Source: Natronosalvus rutilus
GTDB taxonomy: Archaea > Halobacteriota > Halobacteria > Halobacteriales > Natrialbaceae
Reading direction: 5' to 3'
DNA: 64,000 nucleotides
NCBI RefSeq assembly: GCF_024204665.1
Contig: NZ_CP100356.1
Span: 186,001 to 250,000, forward strand
Shown one piece after another: positions 1 to 7,689 of this stretch (within the stretch, counting starts at the first letter, position 1; every line of letters begins with the position of its first letter). The notes beneath the pieces are model-generated. The model did no database searches. It was not told the origin of the DNA and saw nothing but the letters and a program-made list of their open reading frames with translations. The position numbers were made by a program, and so were the translations under genes.

Positions 1-209
1 ACGAGGAACGAGAAGTAGAGGCTCGCTCCCCCGTCGTACCCGAACGACATGGGGAGGAGATACGGCGCTCCCGGCGTGGAGAGTCCGAGAATGCCCACGT
101 TCCGAATCGAGAGAAACCGCTCGATGGCTTCGTCGTCCATCCGTTCGATTCCGTACGTATCGAGTTCGTCGACGGTCATCCCGACTCGGGGTACGTTTCC
201 AACCTCCAT
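1..209 (-). CDS. Pyridoxamine 5'-phosphate oxidase family protein (3' end outside window)
   Basis: The gene reads leftwards and leaves the window, so about 69 N-terminal residues are seen. They begin MEVGNVPRVG, followed by MTVDELDTYG, and contain GILGLSTPGAPYLLPMSFGY, the first strands of the split-barrel flavin-binding fold. This pattern is typical of small haloarchaeal PNPOx-like proteins, which bind FMN or haem; the substrate is not predictable. The ATG at 209 was chosen; the internal ATG at residue 11 is an equally possible start. The opposite-strand open frame over the same bases has no protein-like composition. Confidence 0.7.
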   Translation of the reverse strand, partial: MEVGNVPRVGMTVDELDTYGIERMDDEAIERFLSIRNVGILGLSTPGAPYLLPMSFGYDGGASLYFSFL

Positions 210-304
210 AAACCGAACACGGAAATTGGTGTATAACGAACGCCGGGCGGCCTCGGTGAACCGGAAGAACCACCAGACGAAGGGGAGGCGTGGAATATTT
301 CTAT

Positions 305-546
305 CTTGACATCCTCCCCGTGCTAAAGGGCGACGGTTCCCCAAAACGGTATTCAAGTGCGCGTTTCCTCGGAGTATAAGTATGCTTTCCCGTGACCCGT
401 TAATAGTCGCCATCGTGTTGTAACCAATAGTGGGCTTTTCAGCGCGTGTATCCCTTGACTACCGCCTCGCGAATACCCTCGCTTGGTTCGACCCCATCCA
501 CGCCATAGACACCCGGAACCTTCCCATTCTGATAGGTAAGATCATG
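305..546 (-). mobile_element. IS200/IS605-type tnpB 3' remnant with right end
   Basis: Reading leftwards, the last ~35 codons (546-439) encode GVYGVDGVEPSEGIREA...VKGYTR and a stop, the usual C-terminus of a haloarchaeal IS1341-type TnpB. The sequence between the stop and 305 looks like the element's right end (GGAACCGTCGCCC ... GGGGAGGATGTCA read on the minus strand). The rest of the element is missing, so it is immobile by itself. The family call rests on recalled resemblance. Confidence 0.6.
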
Positions 547-632
547 TTGAATTTTAGAAGATATAAGTGCTACGAAACCACGGAAACGAACTTGATACTC
601 GGAATCGAACGTCGAAGTAACGGCTCGCCGCC

Positions 633-780
633 ATGGATACCATCGTTACACCAACAGCAGAGCATCTCGACCTCGACGCCGCACGACTGGATCCGCATCC
701 ACAGAACGAGTATAGACTGTTTCCCGACGGCGAGGTGTACGTCCAGCTCGAATCGGTGGCCGAAACCGAATCCGCGCTAG
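633..780 (+). pseudogene. Truncated ORF, possibly a PRPP-synthetase-like N-terminus
   Basis: An ATG at 633 opens a coherent frame of about 49 residues containing RLFPDGEVYVQLE, which resembles the FPDGE motif of ribose-phosphate pyrophosphokinases. At about 778 the sequence switches abruptly into P-type ATPase coding sequence in another frame, so this is a cut-off gene fragment joined to an unrelated one. The identification is weak and based on a single motif. Confidence 0.25.
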
Positions 781-1602
781 GTCATCGACGACGTCGACAT
801 CTTCGCGCGGACCTCGCCTGATCAAAAGACGCGCATCCTGCAGACGTTACAGGAAGGCGGACACACGGTGGCGATGACCGGCGACGGCGTCAACGATGCG
901 CCGGCGGTGAAGAACGCGGACGTCGGTGTTGCGATGGGGATCCGCGGCACCGACGTCACCGAGCAGTCGTCCGACATCGTCTTGCTCGACGACAACTTCG
1001 CGACGATCCTGTGCGCGGTGAAAGGAGGACGGCGAATCTTCGACAACGTCCGTAAGTTCGTCAACTTCCTGCTGTGCTGGAACGCCGGCGAGGTGCTGCT
1101 GGTGTTTTCCGGGTCGATGCTCGGCCTAGGGCTCGTGATCACGTCGGTGTAGATCCTCTGGATCAACGTCGTGACCGACGGACTCCCAGCCCTGTCGATG
1201 GGCGTCGACCCGGCGACGGACGACGTTATGGAACGCGATCCGCGGCCGCCGGACGAAGGCGTGATCACGGATCGAATTATGGTCTCGATACTCGGCGTCG
1301 GCGTCCTCATCGCGCTGACGACCCTGCCGCTGTACTACCTCCACCGCGCCGATACCGATCTCGCCCGGACAGTGGTGTTTACCTCCCTCGTCGTCTTCGA
1401 GATCGCAGGTATCCAAGCGGTACGATGGCGATACGGCCACGGCCCGTTCTCCAACCGGCGGCTCGTGATCGGAGTGACCATCACGCTCGCACTCAAGTTC
1501 GTCCTACTTTACACGCCGGTGGGCGTTTTGTTCGATGTCGTTCCGCTCACGCTGGTTCACTGGGTCCAGATCGGGGTCGCGTTGCTCGCGTTCGGCGTGT
1601 AA
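781..1602 (+). pseudogene. Cation-transporting P-type ATPase, C-terminal half, with nonsense codon
   Basis: The reading frame starts without a start codon at the junction at 781 and runs to the stop at 1602. It encodes the hinge of the P domain (FARTSPDQK, then MTGDGVNDAPAVKNADVGVA, where the metal-binding GDGVND is intact) and then the C-terminal membrane helices (ILWINVVTDGLPAL and four further hydrophobic stretches). One in-frame TAG at 1150-1152 sits where relatives usually have Gln (…SV-Q-ILWIN), so a single C-to-T change would explain it. The phosphorylation domain (DKTG) and the N-terminal half are absent. The arrangement fits a type II (Ca2+/other cation) pump. It cannot make a working transporter. 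Confidence 0.85.
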
Positions 1603-1779
1603 TTAGCTCTCTTCGAGCGCGTCCTCGATCGAAACTACGATCGATACTGAACCGGTCGCCGACCGCAGGCTACAGCCAGCTCGCTTCCCGGTCCGATCGT
1701 AACCCGCACCTGAACGCTGACTTATCAACTACTCACTACATAGAGGAACGAACTTTGTCGTCCACCGCCTACATCGACC

Positions 1780-2184
1780 ATGACCCGAGTACTGGTTCCG
1801 GTCGACGGATCATCTCACTCCGAAACTGCACTGGAGGAATCCATCGAGTTGTTCCCCGACGCCGAGATCGTCGTCTTGCACGTGGTACAGGTCACTCGGA
1901 TCCCGTCGGATCCCGATGTGTCGCCGTACGAATTCGCGAAAGCGGAGGGAGAAGATATCCTCGAGGACGCGAGGGAGATGGCGGCCGAGTACGGTCGTCC
2001 CATCAAGACCGCACTCGTCGACGGGAACACCCCGCGAACGATCGTTAAATACGTCGACGAACACAACGTCGATCACGTCGTGATGGGGAGTACCGGACGG
2101 TCCGGCGTCTCGAGGCTGCTGCTCGGAAGCGTCGCAGAAGCGGTAACGCGTCGCTCTCCCGTGTCGGTGACGATCGTCCGGTAA
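1780..2184 (+). CDS. Universal stress protein, UspA family
   Basis: This 134-residue protein is a complete single UspA domain. It starts MTRVLVPVDGS, has the VVLHVV strand, and carries the ATP-binding signature VMGSTGRSGVSRLLLGSVAEAV (G-2x-G-9x-G-S pattern) before the final SPVSVTIVR strand. UspA proteins are cytoplasmic nucleotide-binding dimers of the Rossmann-like fold linked to stress survival; the exact role here is unknown. It stands alone on the plus strand, downstream of a dead P-type ATPase and facing a second uspA on the other strand. Such UspA/transporter neighbourhoods are common in haloarchaea. Confidence 0.93.
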   Translation: MTRVLVPVDGSSHSETALEESIELFPDAEIVVLHVVQVTRIPSDPDVSPYEFAKAEGEDILEDAREMAAEYGRPIKTALVDGNTPRTIVKYVDEHNVDHVVMGSTGRSGVSRLLLGSVAEAVTRRSPVSVTIVR

Positions 2185-2333
2185 CTGCAAGAGCGGGGAA
2201 CGGAACGATCGATCCCGCTACATTCGCGGGTTCGGCCGAGTGACCGTCGGAGCGGGACCAAGTATTTGAAACGCGAATTCTCGAGTGCGCCACCGACTGG
2301 ACTGCGAGTGTGACCGTGACGGCGCAGTCGCGA

Positions 2334-2744
2334 TCACCTGACGACGGTCACCGGAACCGGCGCACGACGGACGACCGTCTCGGCGACGCTTCCCAGGAGA
2401 ACCCGAGAGGCGCCGTCGCGGCCGTGGCTCCCCATGACGATCTGATCGATCTCGTGTCCCTCGGCGTAGTCGACAATTTCACGCGACGGTCTCCCAACGA
2501 CTACCTGGGTCTCGATCTGGTCGTCGAACGTTCGCTCCTCGACCAATCGATCGAGCATTTCGCCTCGTCTCGCTCGCAACTCGGCGTAATCTTTCCCTCT
2601 CCGTTCGAGATGAACTTCGGGCGGTCCCTTCGTGAACACGTTTAGCAGCGTAATGGACGCGTCGGGGAATGATTCGAGTGCGTAATCGAGCGCCCGTTCT
2701 GCCTGTTCCGATCCGTCTATCGGTACGAGGATATTTTTTGCCAT
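2334..2744 (-). CDS. Universal stress protein, UspA family
   Basis: A second complete UspA domain of 136 residues, starting MAKNILVPIDGSEQAERAL and ending VPVTVVR. The nucleotide-binding signature IVMGSHGRDGASRVLLGSVAE is intact. It is convergent with the uspA at 1780-2184, with about 150 bp between the stop codons. The two proteins are clearly diverged, so they are paralogues and not a recent duplication. A third, truncated UspA tail lies at 3405-3478, suggesting this neighbourhood once held a longer stress/transport cluster. Confidence 0.93.
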   Translation of the reverse strand: MAKNILVPIDGSEQAERALDYALESFPDASITLLNVFTKGPPEVHLERRGKDYAELRARRGEMLDRLVEERTFDDQIETQVVVGRPSREIVDYAEGHEIDQIVMGSHGRDGASRVLLGSVAETVVRRAPVPVTVVR

Positions 2745-2970
2745 CCCGCATCACTTGCATTCCTATCCGATTGGGTCTGTCGGCTGAAAGTCGAGTATTG
2801 GCCGAGGTCGTCGTTGGGCACCTCTTCCGCGAGTATCCGCTGATGTCTACCCCGACGTTATCTTCACGTCGAGAACGGACGACTGCTCCGTGCCGAAGTC
2901 GAACGTCGAGACGATCAGAGCCGACGAAGGCGTCGTTTACCATGTTTGGGACTTGCTTTTAGCAGACAAA

Positions 2971-3222
2971 TCAGTCTTTGATATTGACAACCGGCCGCAT
3001 TCTCGCGGCCTTCTTCTTGATCTCGAGTGCGTCACTGACACGAATCACCTCGTCGACGTTCTTATAGGCGCCGGGTGCTTCCTCAATCAACGTTCCCCGT
3101 GAACGCACCTTGACGTAGATGTGCTGACCCCAGAACGAGCGCTGGAGTTCGCTGGGCCCGTAGGTCTTCTTCGCTTAGGTGCGAGACATCGCTCGGCCGG
3201 CACCGTACGCGGTCGATTCAAA
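2971..3222 (-). pseudogene. rtcB: RtcB (3'-phosphate RNA ligase) C-terminal remnant
   Basis: Read leftwards from about 3222, the frame encodes STAYGAGRAMSRT, an in-frame TAA, then AKKTYGPSELQRSFWGQ, IEEAPGAYKNVDEVIRVSDA and ARMRPVVNIKD with a stop at 2971. STAHGAGR-like and IEEAPGAYK are signature segments of the RtcB ligase C-terminus. The stop codon replaces what is normally a Gln (SRTQAKK), again explainable by one C-to-T change. The N-terminal two thirds, including the GMP-accepting His region, are missing. It is a dead fragment. Confidence 0.75.
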
Positions 3223-3404
3223 CGCAACTTGATGGATCGGTCGTCGCCGGAAAGAGCGTACAAACTGGAACTCATGCTATCGGGAATGAGGTCGGTTGCC
3301 CGACGTCGCGATACGCGTCGGCAATCTCCGGTCGCCCCGCCGGAAACGCCCGCGTCGCCTCTTTTCGGTGGACGAGCACTGCCTTCCCCTTCCCGTCAAC
3401 CTCT

Positions 3405-3478
3405 TATTGCTCCTCCTTCGCGATGCTGTGACAGACGTCGTCGAGCATGCTACCGTTCCGGTCACCGTTGTCAGGTAG
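3405..3478 (+). pseudogene. UspA C-terminal remnant
   Basis: The last ~24 codons encode LRDAVTDVVEHATVPVTVVR and a stop, matching the final helix and strand of UspA proteins. Upstream the frame loses similarity, so only the tail of a third uspA survives. Confidence 0.5.
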
Positions 3479-3487
3479 TGACGTGCT

Positions 3488-3793
3488 CCCAAGACGTTAG
3501 TCGTGGGCTTCCCGAGGTTCCTCTGTTACTCCCGTCAATTCGGATGGTTGGGAATCTACGCTTCGTGGGCCGACGAGCCACTGGCAGCGCCACGCTACCG
3601 ATACTCGTCCCCCGGAAGGGGTAGCGAGTTACCTGCTTGGTTTGCGTCGGCTGGCGCGGTCGGCTTCCCTGTTTGATTTCGGCTCTCGCCGTGGCAAACA
3701 CCGAGTCAACTGCCAGGTTTCCGCGCACAAAGGCTACGACGAGCGGTTGTTCAATCAAGCTTACGGCGCGTCTCCCACGACTGCAGTCGTGGG
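3488..3793. mobile_element. Short non-autonomous IS200/IS605 derivative bounded by two hairpins
   Basis: An imperfect hairpin CCCAAGACGTTAGTCGTGGG (3488-3507) and a perfect one CCCACGACTGCAGTCGTGGG (3774-3793) bound about 306 bp with no convincing open frame. The hairpins match the type seen at both ends of the tnpB elements at 9.3-10.7 kb and 58.2-59.7 kb. It is best read as a deletion derivative or MITE that could be moved only by a TnpA supplied elsewhere. Confidence 0.55.
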
Positions 3794-4116
3794 TTTTGCG
3801 CCTGCTCTGCGTATAACACCAACGAAATTGGAGTTGTCTGCCTTACAAGATCTACCCTCTGAGAGCGCAGTAAAGCTACTCATTCCATATTAGAATAGAG
3901 GTATCAAACGCCTTACTGCCGAATTACAAGGGTAAATTTCGATTCCACCCTTTCTTACGGTGCCCTCACCCTCTCTATCTCGCGGTCGATTTCTACCAAC
4001 TCCTGTTCCGTAATCGAATCAGCCCAGTGGAATTGAGTTCGAGCTCACGGCTCCTCACCCCCGGCCGGTGGGACAGTCATAACCGTACGGCGATCCTCTA
4101 CCAAGAGAGAGTCAAC

Positions 4117-5334
4117 ATGGACATCACCGAGATCGTTTCCACATCGTTCACCGAATTCGACATTGGGACACCTCTCTCGAAGGTCGCCGGTGCGTTCGAG
4201 AACCAGGAACTCGATGCCGTCGTCGTCACGGACGGCGACGAGTATCGCGGCGTTGTCAGCCGTCAACGGCTGACATCGTCGTCCAATCAGCCCTCCGCGA
4301 AGGTCGGCTCGCAGGTCCAACACGTCCCGGCCGTCGAACGCACCGAGGATGTCCGCGAGGTCGCCCGGCTCATGATCGGGAGCGACGCCAAGACACTTCC
4401 CGTCCTCGACGACGAACGCGTCTACGGCGTCGTGACCGCAGATGCCGTCCTCGCGGCTGTCCGTCCGTTCCTCGACGCGGCGACCGTCGATGAGGCGTAC
4501 TCGACCGAGTTGATCAGCGTGCCCCCTGAGACCGGTATCGGGAAAGCGCTCAACACGTTCCGGGAAGCGGGCATCGCCCATCTCCCGGTCGTCGAGGGCG
4601 ACGAAGTAGTGGGGATGTTGAGTCTCTACGACGTCATCGAGTTCACAACCCGAGGGGGGAGTCGGAGCCAGGGCGGCTCCTCCGGCGACAACGTCGGCGG
4701 CGGTGGGAAAGCTGCCGGTGGGAGCCACGGGGGCTTCGGCGCGCGCGAGGGGGAGTCCGACCGGATGCTCGATCTGCCGGTCCGGAACCTGATGTCCGAT
4801 GCGGTCGTGACCATCGGGCGAGACGCAACGCTCGACGAGGTGGTTGAGACGATGTTCGAGCAGGAAATCTCCTCGCTCGTCGTCACTGACAGTGAGACGG
4901 GCGAGCCCAGCGGGATCGTCACGAAAACGGATGTCATCAAGGCACTCACCTGGGAACAAGACAATGGGCGCCAGCCTGTGCAAGTGTTTGGTCTCGACCT
5001 GCTCGATGGCATGGACTACGACGGCGTCTCCGCGTTGATCGAGAGCATGACCTCGAAGTACGGCGATATGCAGGTGATCAAGGCCAGTATCGAACTGCAA
5101 GAGCACAAGGAACAGACCCGGGGCGTGCCGCTCGTGCTGGCACGAATCCGGCTGGTCACTGATCGGGGCTACTTCACCGCCGACGGCGAGGGCTACGGCG
5201 CTAGTCATGCGCTCCGTCTCGCCGCGAATGCAGTGGAACGACAACTCCTAAAGGGAAAAACGTACGGCCAATCGAAGAAGCACACCGAGGCCGAGGAGCA
5301 GGAGAAGCTCTACGGCTGGTGGCTCGGTGGATAA
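4117..5334 (+). CDS. Four-CBS protein with C-terminal HPF-like domain
   Basis: About 405 residues. Tandem CBS motifs occupy residues ~1-185 (e.g. LDAVVVTDGDEYRGVVSR, KTLPVLDDERVYGVVTADAV, IAHLPVVEGDEVVGMLS) and resume after a Gly/Ser-rich linker with VRNLMSDAVVTI and ISSLVVTD. The last ~115 residues (MDYDGVSALIES ... VLARIRLVTDRGYFTADGEG ... LLKGKTYGQSKKH) resemble the ribosome-hibernation S30EA/HPF fold. CBS pairs bind adenine nucleotides or related ligands, so a nucleotide-sensing regulator of ribosome state is a plausible inference. The ATG at 4117 was chosen because CBS similarity begins there; the frame is open upstream to 4027 but is not protein-like. Confidence 0.85.
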   Translation: MDITEIVSTSFTEFDIGTPLSKVAGAFENQELDAVVVTDGDEYRGVVSRQRLTSSSNQPSAKVGSQVQHVPAVERTEDVREVARLMIGSDAKTLPVLDDERVYGVVTADAVLAAVRPFLDAATVDEAYSTELISVPPETGIGKALNTFREAGIAHLPVVEGDEVVGMLSLYDVIEFTTRGGSRSQGGSSGDNVGGGGKAAGGSHGGFGAREGESDRMLDLPVRNLMSDAVVTIGRDATLDEVVETMFEQEISSLVVTDSETGEPSGIVTKTDVIKALTWEQDNGRQPVQVFGLDLLDGMDYDGVSALIESMTSKYGDMQVIKASIELQEHKEQTRGVPLVLARIRLVTDRGYFTADGEGYGASHALRLAANAVERQLLKGKTYGQSKKHTEAEEQEKLYGWWLGG

Positions 5335-5766
5335 CGGTATTAGGCACACTTACCGAGCAACGTGGCCCGAGACGACCAACGTGCCTCGATTGCTTACAGA
5401 AGTTGGTTTTACTATCGGCTCCACCCTTTCCCCTTGGACTGGTAAGACTTACCCGGCACGAATGGATTCAGATGGGGTCTTGGCGAACTCGGATTAAACA
5501 ACTTTAAGACAGGTTTGCTGAATGAACGGGAGAGTTGAGACGGCATACTCGCCGATTCTTCCCTCAACTCCACATAATCCCGGTCGAGACGTCAACTGAG
5601 CTGCGTCTAAACACGGCCTGCGCTGTGTATGCAGCACCAGCCTAGCAGACTATCGTGACACTGTCAGTTCAGGGCTGCTGCATACAGAGGATGGATGCAG
5701 CACGGTGGTGCCATTTATTTCACGCACTCAAACCGGAACCAACCGCTACATACGGCTGCGAACTAG
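5335..5766. other. Convergent intergenic region with two hairpins
   Basis: No gene is supported in these 430 bp between two convergent genes. There is a GAGTTGAG/CTCAACTC inverted repeat (about 5530-5572) that could terminate transcription, and a 14-bp imperfect inverted repeat around CTGTGTATGCAGCA (5623-5636) and TGCTGCATACAGAG (5676-5689). Confidence 0.5.
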
Positions 5767-6054
5767 TCACTCGATTTCTAACTGACCGCTCCCGCCGTCC
5801 CCCTCATTGCCGTTCTCGTCCCATTCGAGTTCGAACTCGATACTCAATTCTCCGGGGCCGTCCGTTGGCCCCTCGCGTTCGGCTTTGACCTCAAACGTCG
5901 GGCGCGATGGCGGTTCCATTGTCACGGACTCGGAACCGGATTTGAGTGTGATTGTATCCCCTTGTTCAAGCTTATCAGCGACACTGCGGAGATACGAGGC
6001 GATGTCTTCTCGGGTCTGGTCACTCTCTGATTTGAACAGGACTTCTTCAGGCAT
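5767..6054 (-). CDS. amphi-Trp domain-containing protein
   Basis: A 95-residue acidic protein starting MPEEVLFKSES. It shows the amphi-Trp domain pattern: EEVLFKSE..QTREDIASYLRSVADKLEQGDTITLKSG, then strands FEVKAERE and LSIEFELEWDE. The family is small and of unknown biochemical role, common in haloarchaea. It carries no signal peptide or membrane segment. It stands alone on the minus strand. Confidence 0.8.
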   Translation of the reverse strand: MPEEVLFKSESDQTREDIASYLRSVADKLEQGDTITLKSGSESVTMEPPSRPTFEVKAEREGPTDGPGELSIEFELEWDENGNEGDGGSGQLEIE

Positions 6055-6137
6055 AATGAACGATACGCTGCCTGCACCGATAAGTGAATCCCCTGTACTG
6101 AACGATCACTACCGGCACAATCGAGCCAAATCTCATG

Positions 6138-6198
6138 CGACATTCGCGCTGTGTATTCAGCACGCAGTTCTTGTCAGGGCTGAAGGATTTCAACAATA
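6138..6198 (+). repeat. Dispersed repeat containing GCGCTGTGTATTCAGCA
   Basis: The segment ATTCGCGCTGTGTATTCAGC followed by GAAGGATTTCAACAA recurs in altered form at 62741-62810 (GCGCTTTCTATTCAGCACG ... GAGGATTTCAACAA), and its core recurs at 59971-60000 and 5621-5636. It probably marks an end of an otherwise deleted insertion element. Confidence 0.45.
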
Positions 6199-6319
6199 CC
6201 GAAAGACAGGGATCTGCCTCTATCGAGCGACTGCACTGAGTACGATGTTTTGCTCTCGCTATCTCGACACTCAGTTCGGTCGAACGCAGGGACGTCCTGT
6301 GGCTCAGGATTCGATGGCG

Positions 6320-6583
6320 TCACCGGTCGAGCACTTCGACGTCGGGATTCGCCCCGGCTGACCCAGCGACCGCTTTCGCTCGCTCGAGTTCGCGGCGTTC
6401 TCGCTGGGCCTGTTGTTCGAGGGCAACTACCCGCCGACGACGGACGGAAAATCGATCGTCGTCGACGTCGTCGTCTTCGATTGTGAAGCGCTTGCCACGG
6501 TGATCGGTCTGCTCGAGATCAGTACGCGTCCTCCCGAACTGCGTCTCGCGCGTCTGCCTGCAGGTGCTCGTAGCGGACTTCAC
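6320..6583 (-). CDS. Small charged hypothetical protein
   Basis: The downstream part of this frame (about residues 22-87) is compositionally coherent: FTIEDDDVDDDRFSVRRRR followed by an amphipathic ALEQQAQRERRELERAKA helix. It overlaps the end of the upstream 51-residue zinc-finger gene by about 65 bp, so the true start probably lies further in. No family is recognised. It could be a partner or a decayed 3' extension of its neighbour. Confidence 0.35.
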   Translation of the reverse strand: MKSATSTCRQTRETQFGRTRTDLEQTDHRGKRFTIEDDDVDDDRFSVRRRRVVALEQQAQRERRELERAKAVAGSAGANPDVEVLDR

Positions 6584-6674
6584 AGCTGTCCGAACAGAAT
6601 CGGCCAGCGTATCCGGCCCGATCGCGGGTACGTCTCGTACAGGTCGGTACTCGACACTCGGTACACCTGGTCAT
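6519..6674 (-). CDS. 51-residue zinc-finger protein
   Basis: The ATG at 6674 opens a 51-codon frame with two cysteine pairs, CTEC (plus CTR) near the N-terminus and FCSDSCE around residue 30, so C-x2-C ... C-x3-C can bind one zinc. Small zinc-finger proteins of this kind are abundant in haloarchaea and few have known functions. It sits between a SWIM zinc-finger gene upstream (6837-7397) and a small charged frame downstream on the same strand, and may be co-transcribed. Confidence 0.6.
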   Translation of the reverse strand: MTRCTECRVPTCTRRTRDRAGYAGRFCSDSCEVRYEHLQADARDAVREDAY

Positions 6675-6836
6675 CTGGCGATCCCTCGCTTCAGGACCCC
6701 TATCGTCTCAGCGTCGGGCGACGCTGGTGCTACATTACTTGTTCGCATGGATTGCTGCGGTGGGCTTCAGTCGAGCCCCCGCACACCTTCCGGGGGCGAC
6801 AAACTATCTCGAGCGAACATTCAGGTCATCTGCCAG

Positions 6837-7397
6837 TCATCGATTGAACGTCCCATCCGGGGCGGGTGTAATCCCAGTCTGAATCTCGAGGTCGACGCGT
6901 CGGAGATGCTTGCAGCCACCGACAGGCTGACGTTGTTCACAATCCGGGCAAGTACACGTCTCCGCCTCGACAACGACCGCGTATGTGTTCCCGCTCTCGC
7001 TGCCGACCTCGTAGGTTGGACCCACACTGGCGAAGCGGACATTCATATCCTCGCTCAATGCCCGATGGGTTCGTGGTTCGTCGATCGAGTAGCCGCCTGC
7101 CTCGAGTGGAGTCGGTGGCTGTGGATCCGTACAGAGGCTGGTAAAGTCGTTGCGACGGTTGCGTTCTTGCCCGCATTTTCTGCAGCGCCAGTAGCGGGTG
7201 CGGTATTCGGAGCCCTCTGTGAAGTCGATCTCGTACGGCGATGGCTCACTTCCGGGAAGCCACTCGTCGATGGCTACGAGTGCATGTCCGTTGAGGCGGG
7301 CAACGTCACCTGGGTAGCTGCGATCCCGGCCGCTCGTGTCCGTCTGGGATTGGTCGTCTCGATGCGTTTCGCTCTGGAGTGGCTGGTCTGTACTCAT
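6837..7397 (-). CDS. SWIM zinc-finger protein
   Basis: A 186-residue protein with two zinc sites. A CRKCG pair lies mid-protein, and the C-terminal part carries the SWIM signature C-x-C...C-x-H (CTCPDCEQRQPVGGCKHLRR). SWIM fingers bind DNA or protein and occur in transposase, recombination and RAD51-associated factors. Haloarchaeal plasmids often carry such stand-alone copies. No catalytic domain is visible. The 6675-6836 gap upstream of the 51-residue finger gene shows no obvious promoter. Confidence 0.75.
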   Translation of the reverse strand: MSTDQPLQSETHRDDQSQTDTSGRDRSYPGDVARLNGHALVAIDEWLPGSEPSPYEIDFTEGSEYRTRYWRCRKCGQERNRRNDFTSLCTDPQPPTPLEAGGYSIDEPRTHRALSEDMNVRFASVGPTYEVGSESGNTYAVVVEAETCTCPDCEQRQPVGGCKHLRRVDLEIQTGITPAPDGTFNR

Positions 7398-7618
7398 CAG
7401 TGATCTCGAGGCACACTGAGTTGCGCCTCGAGCCTCTCAGGCGCAGAAAAAACGCTGTGTGGTTCCGAGAGTTTGAGAGGTTCCACGTGGCGAAATCAAA
7501 ACAAGAATTACCCCACAACGGTCTATCAATCCATTTCGTGAGGTAACCACATCTCATCCCGTGGCTGAGTAATTAGGGACCCCTGGAATGACTGGAATAG
7601 GGTCGACCCCAAGTAACG

Positions 7619-7648
7619 TACTCTGAAGTACGATACTCTGAAGTATGA
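7619..7648 (+). promoter_or_regulatory. Tandem 15-bp repeats upstream of ATPase gene (likely operator)
   Basis: TACTCTGAAGTACGA (7619-7633) is followed directly by TACTCTGAAGTATGA (7634-7648); each unit has the imperfect dyad TACT...AGTA. They end 10 bp upstream of a TATA-like box, the usual place for a haloarchaeal regulator site. Confidence 0.45.
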
Positions 7649-7656
7649 TTATCGCA

Positions 7657-7668
7657 AGTATTATATTT
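7657..7668 (+). promoter_or_regulatory. TATA box of ATPase gene
   Basis: The AT-rich GTATTATATTTG is centred about 27 bp upstream of the ATG at 7690. That spacing gives a leaderless transcript starting at this ATG and argues against the upstream ATG at 7645. Confidence 0.45.
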
Positions 7669-7689
7669 GATACTACTGTGTCAGAGAAT

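Noticed and set aside
1074-2048. 324-codon frame spanning the P-type ATPase remnant and uspA
   Set aside because: Arg/Ser-rich composition typical of a shifted frame, and it overlaps two recognised genes.
4045-5244. 399-codon open frame opposite the CBS/HPF gene
   Set aside because: It is the antisense shadow of a clear four-CBS protein; high GC keeps the opposite frame open, and it shows no domain.
6564-7403. 279-codon frame opposite the SWIM zinc-finger gene
   Set aside because: The minus strand has a clear CxC...CxH finger; the plus frame is a shadow.
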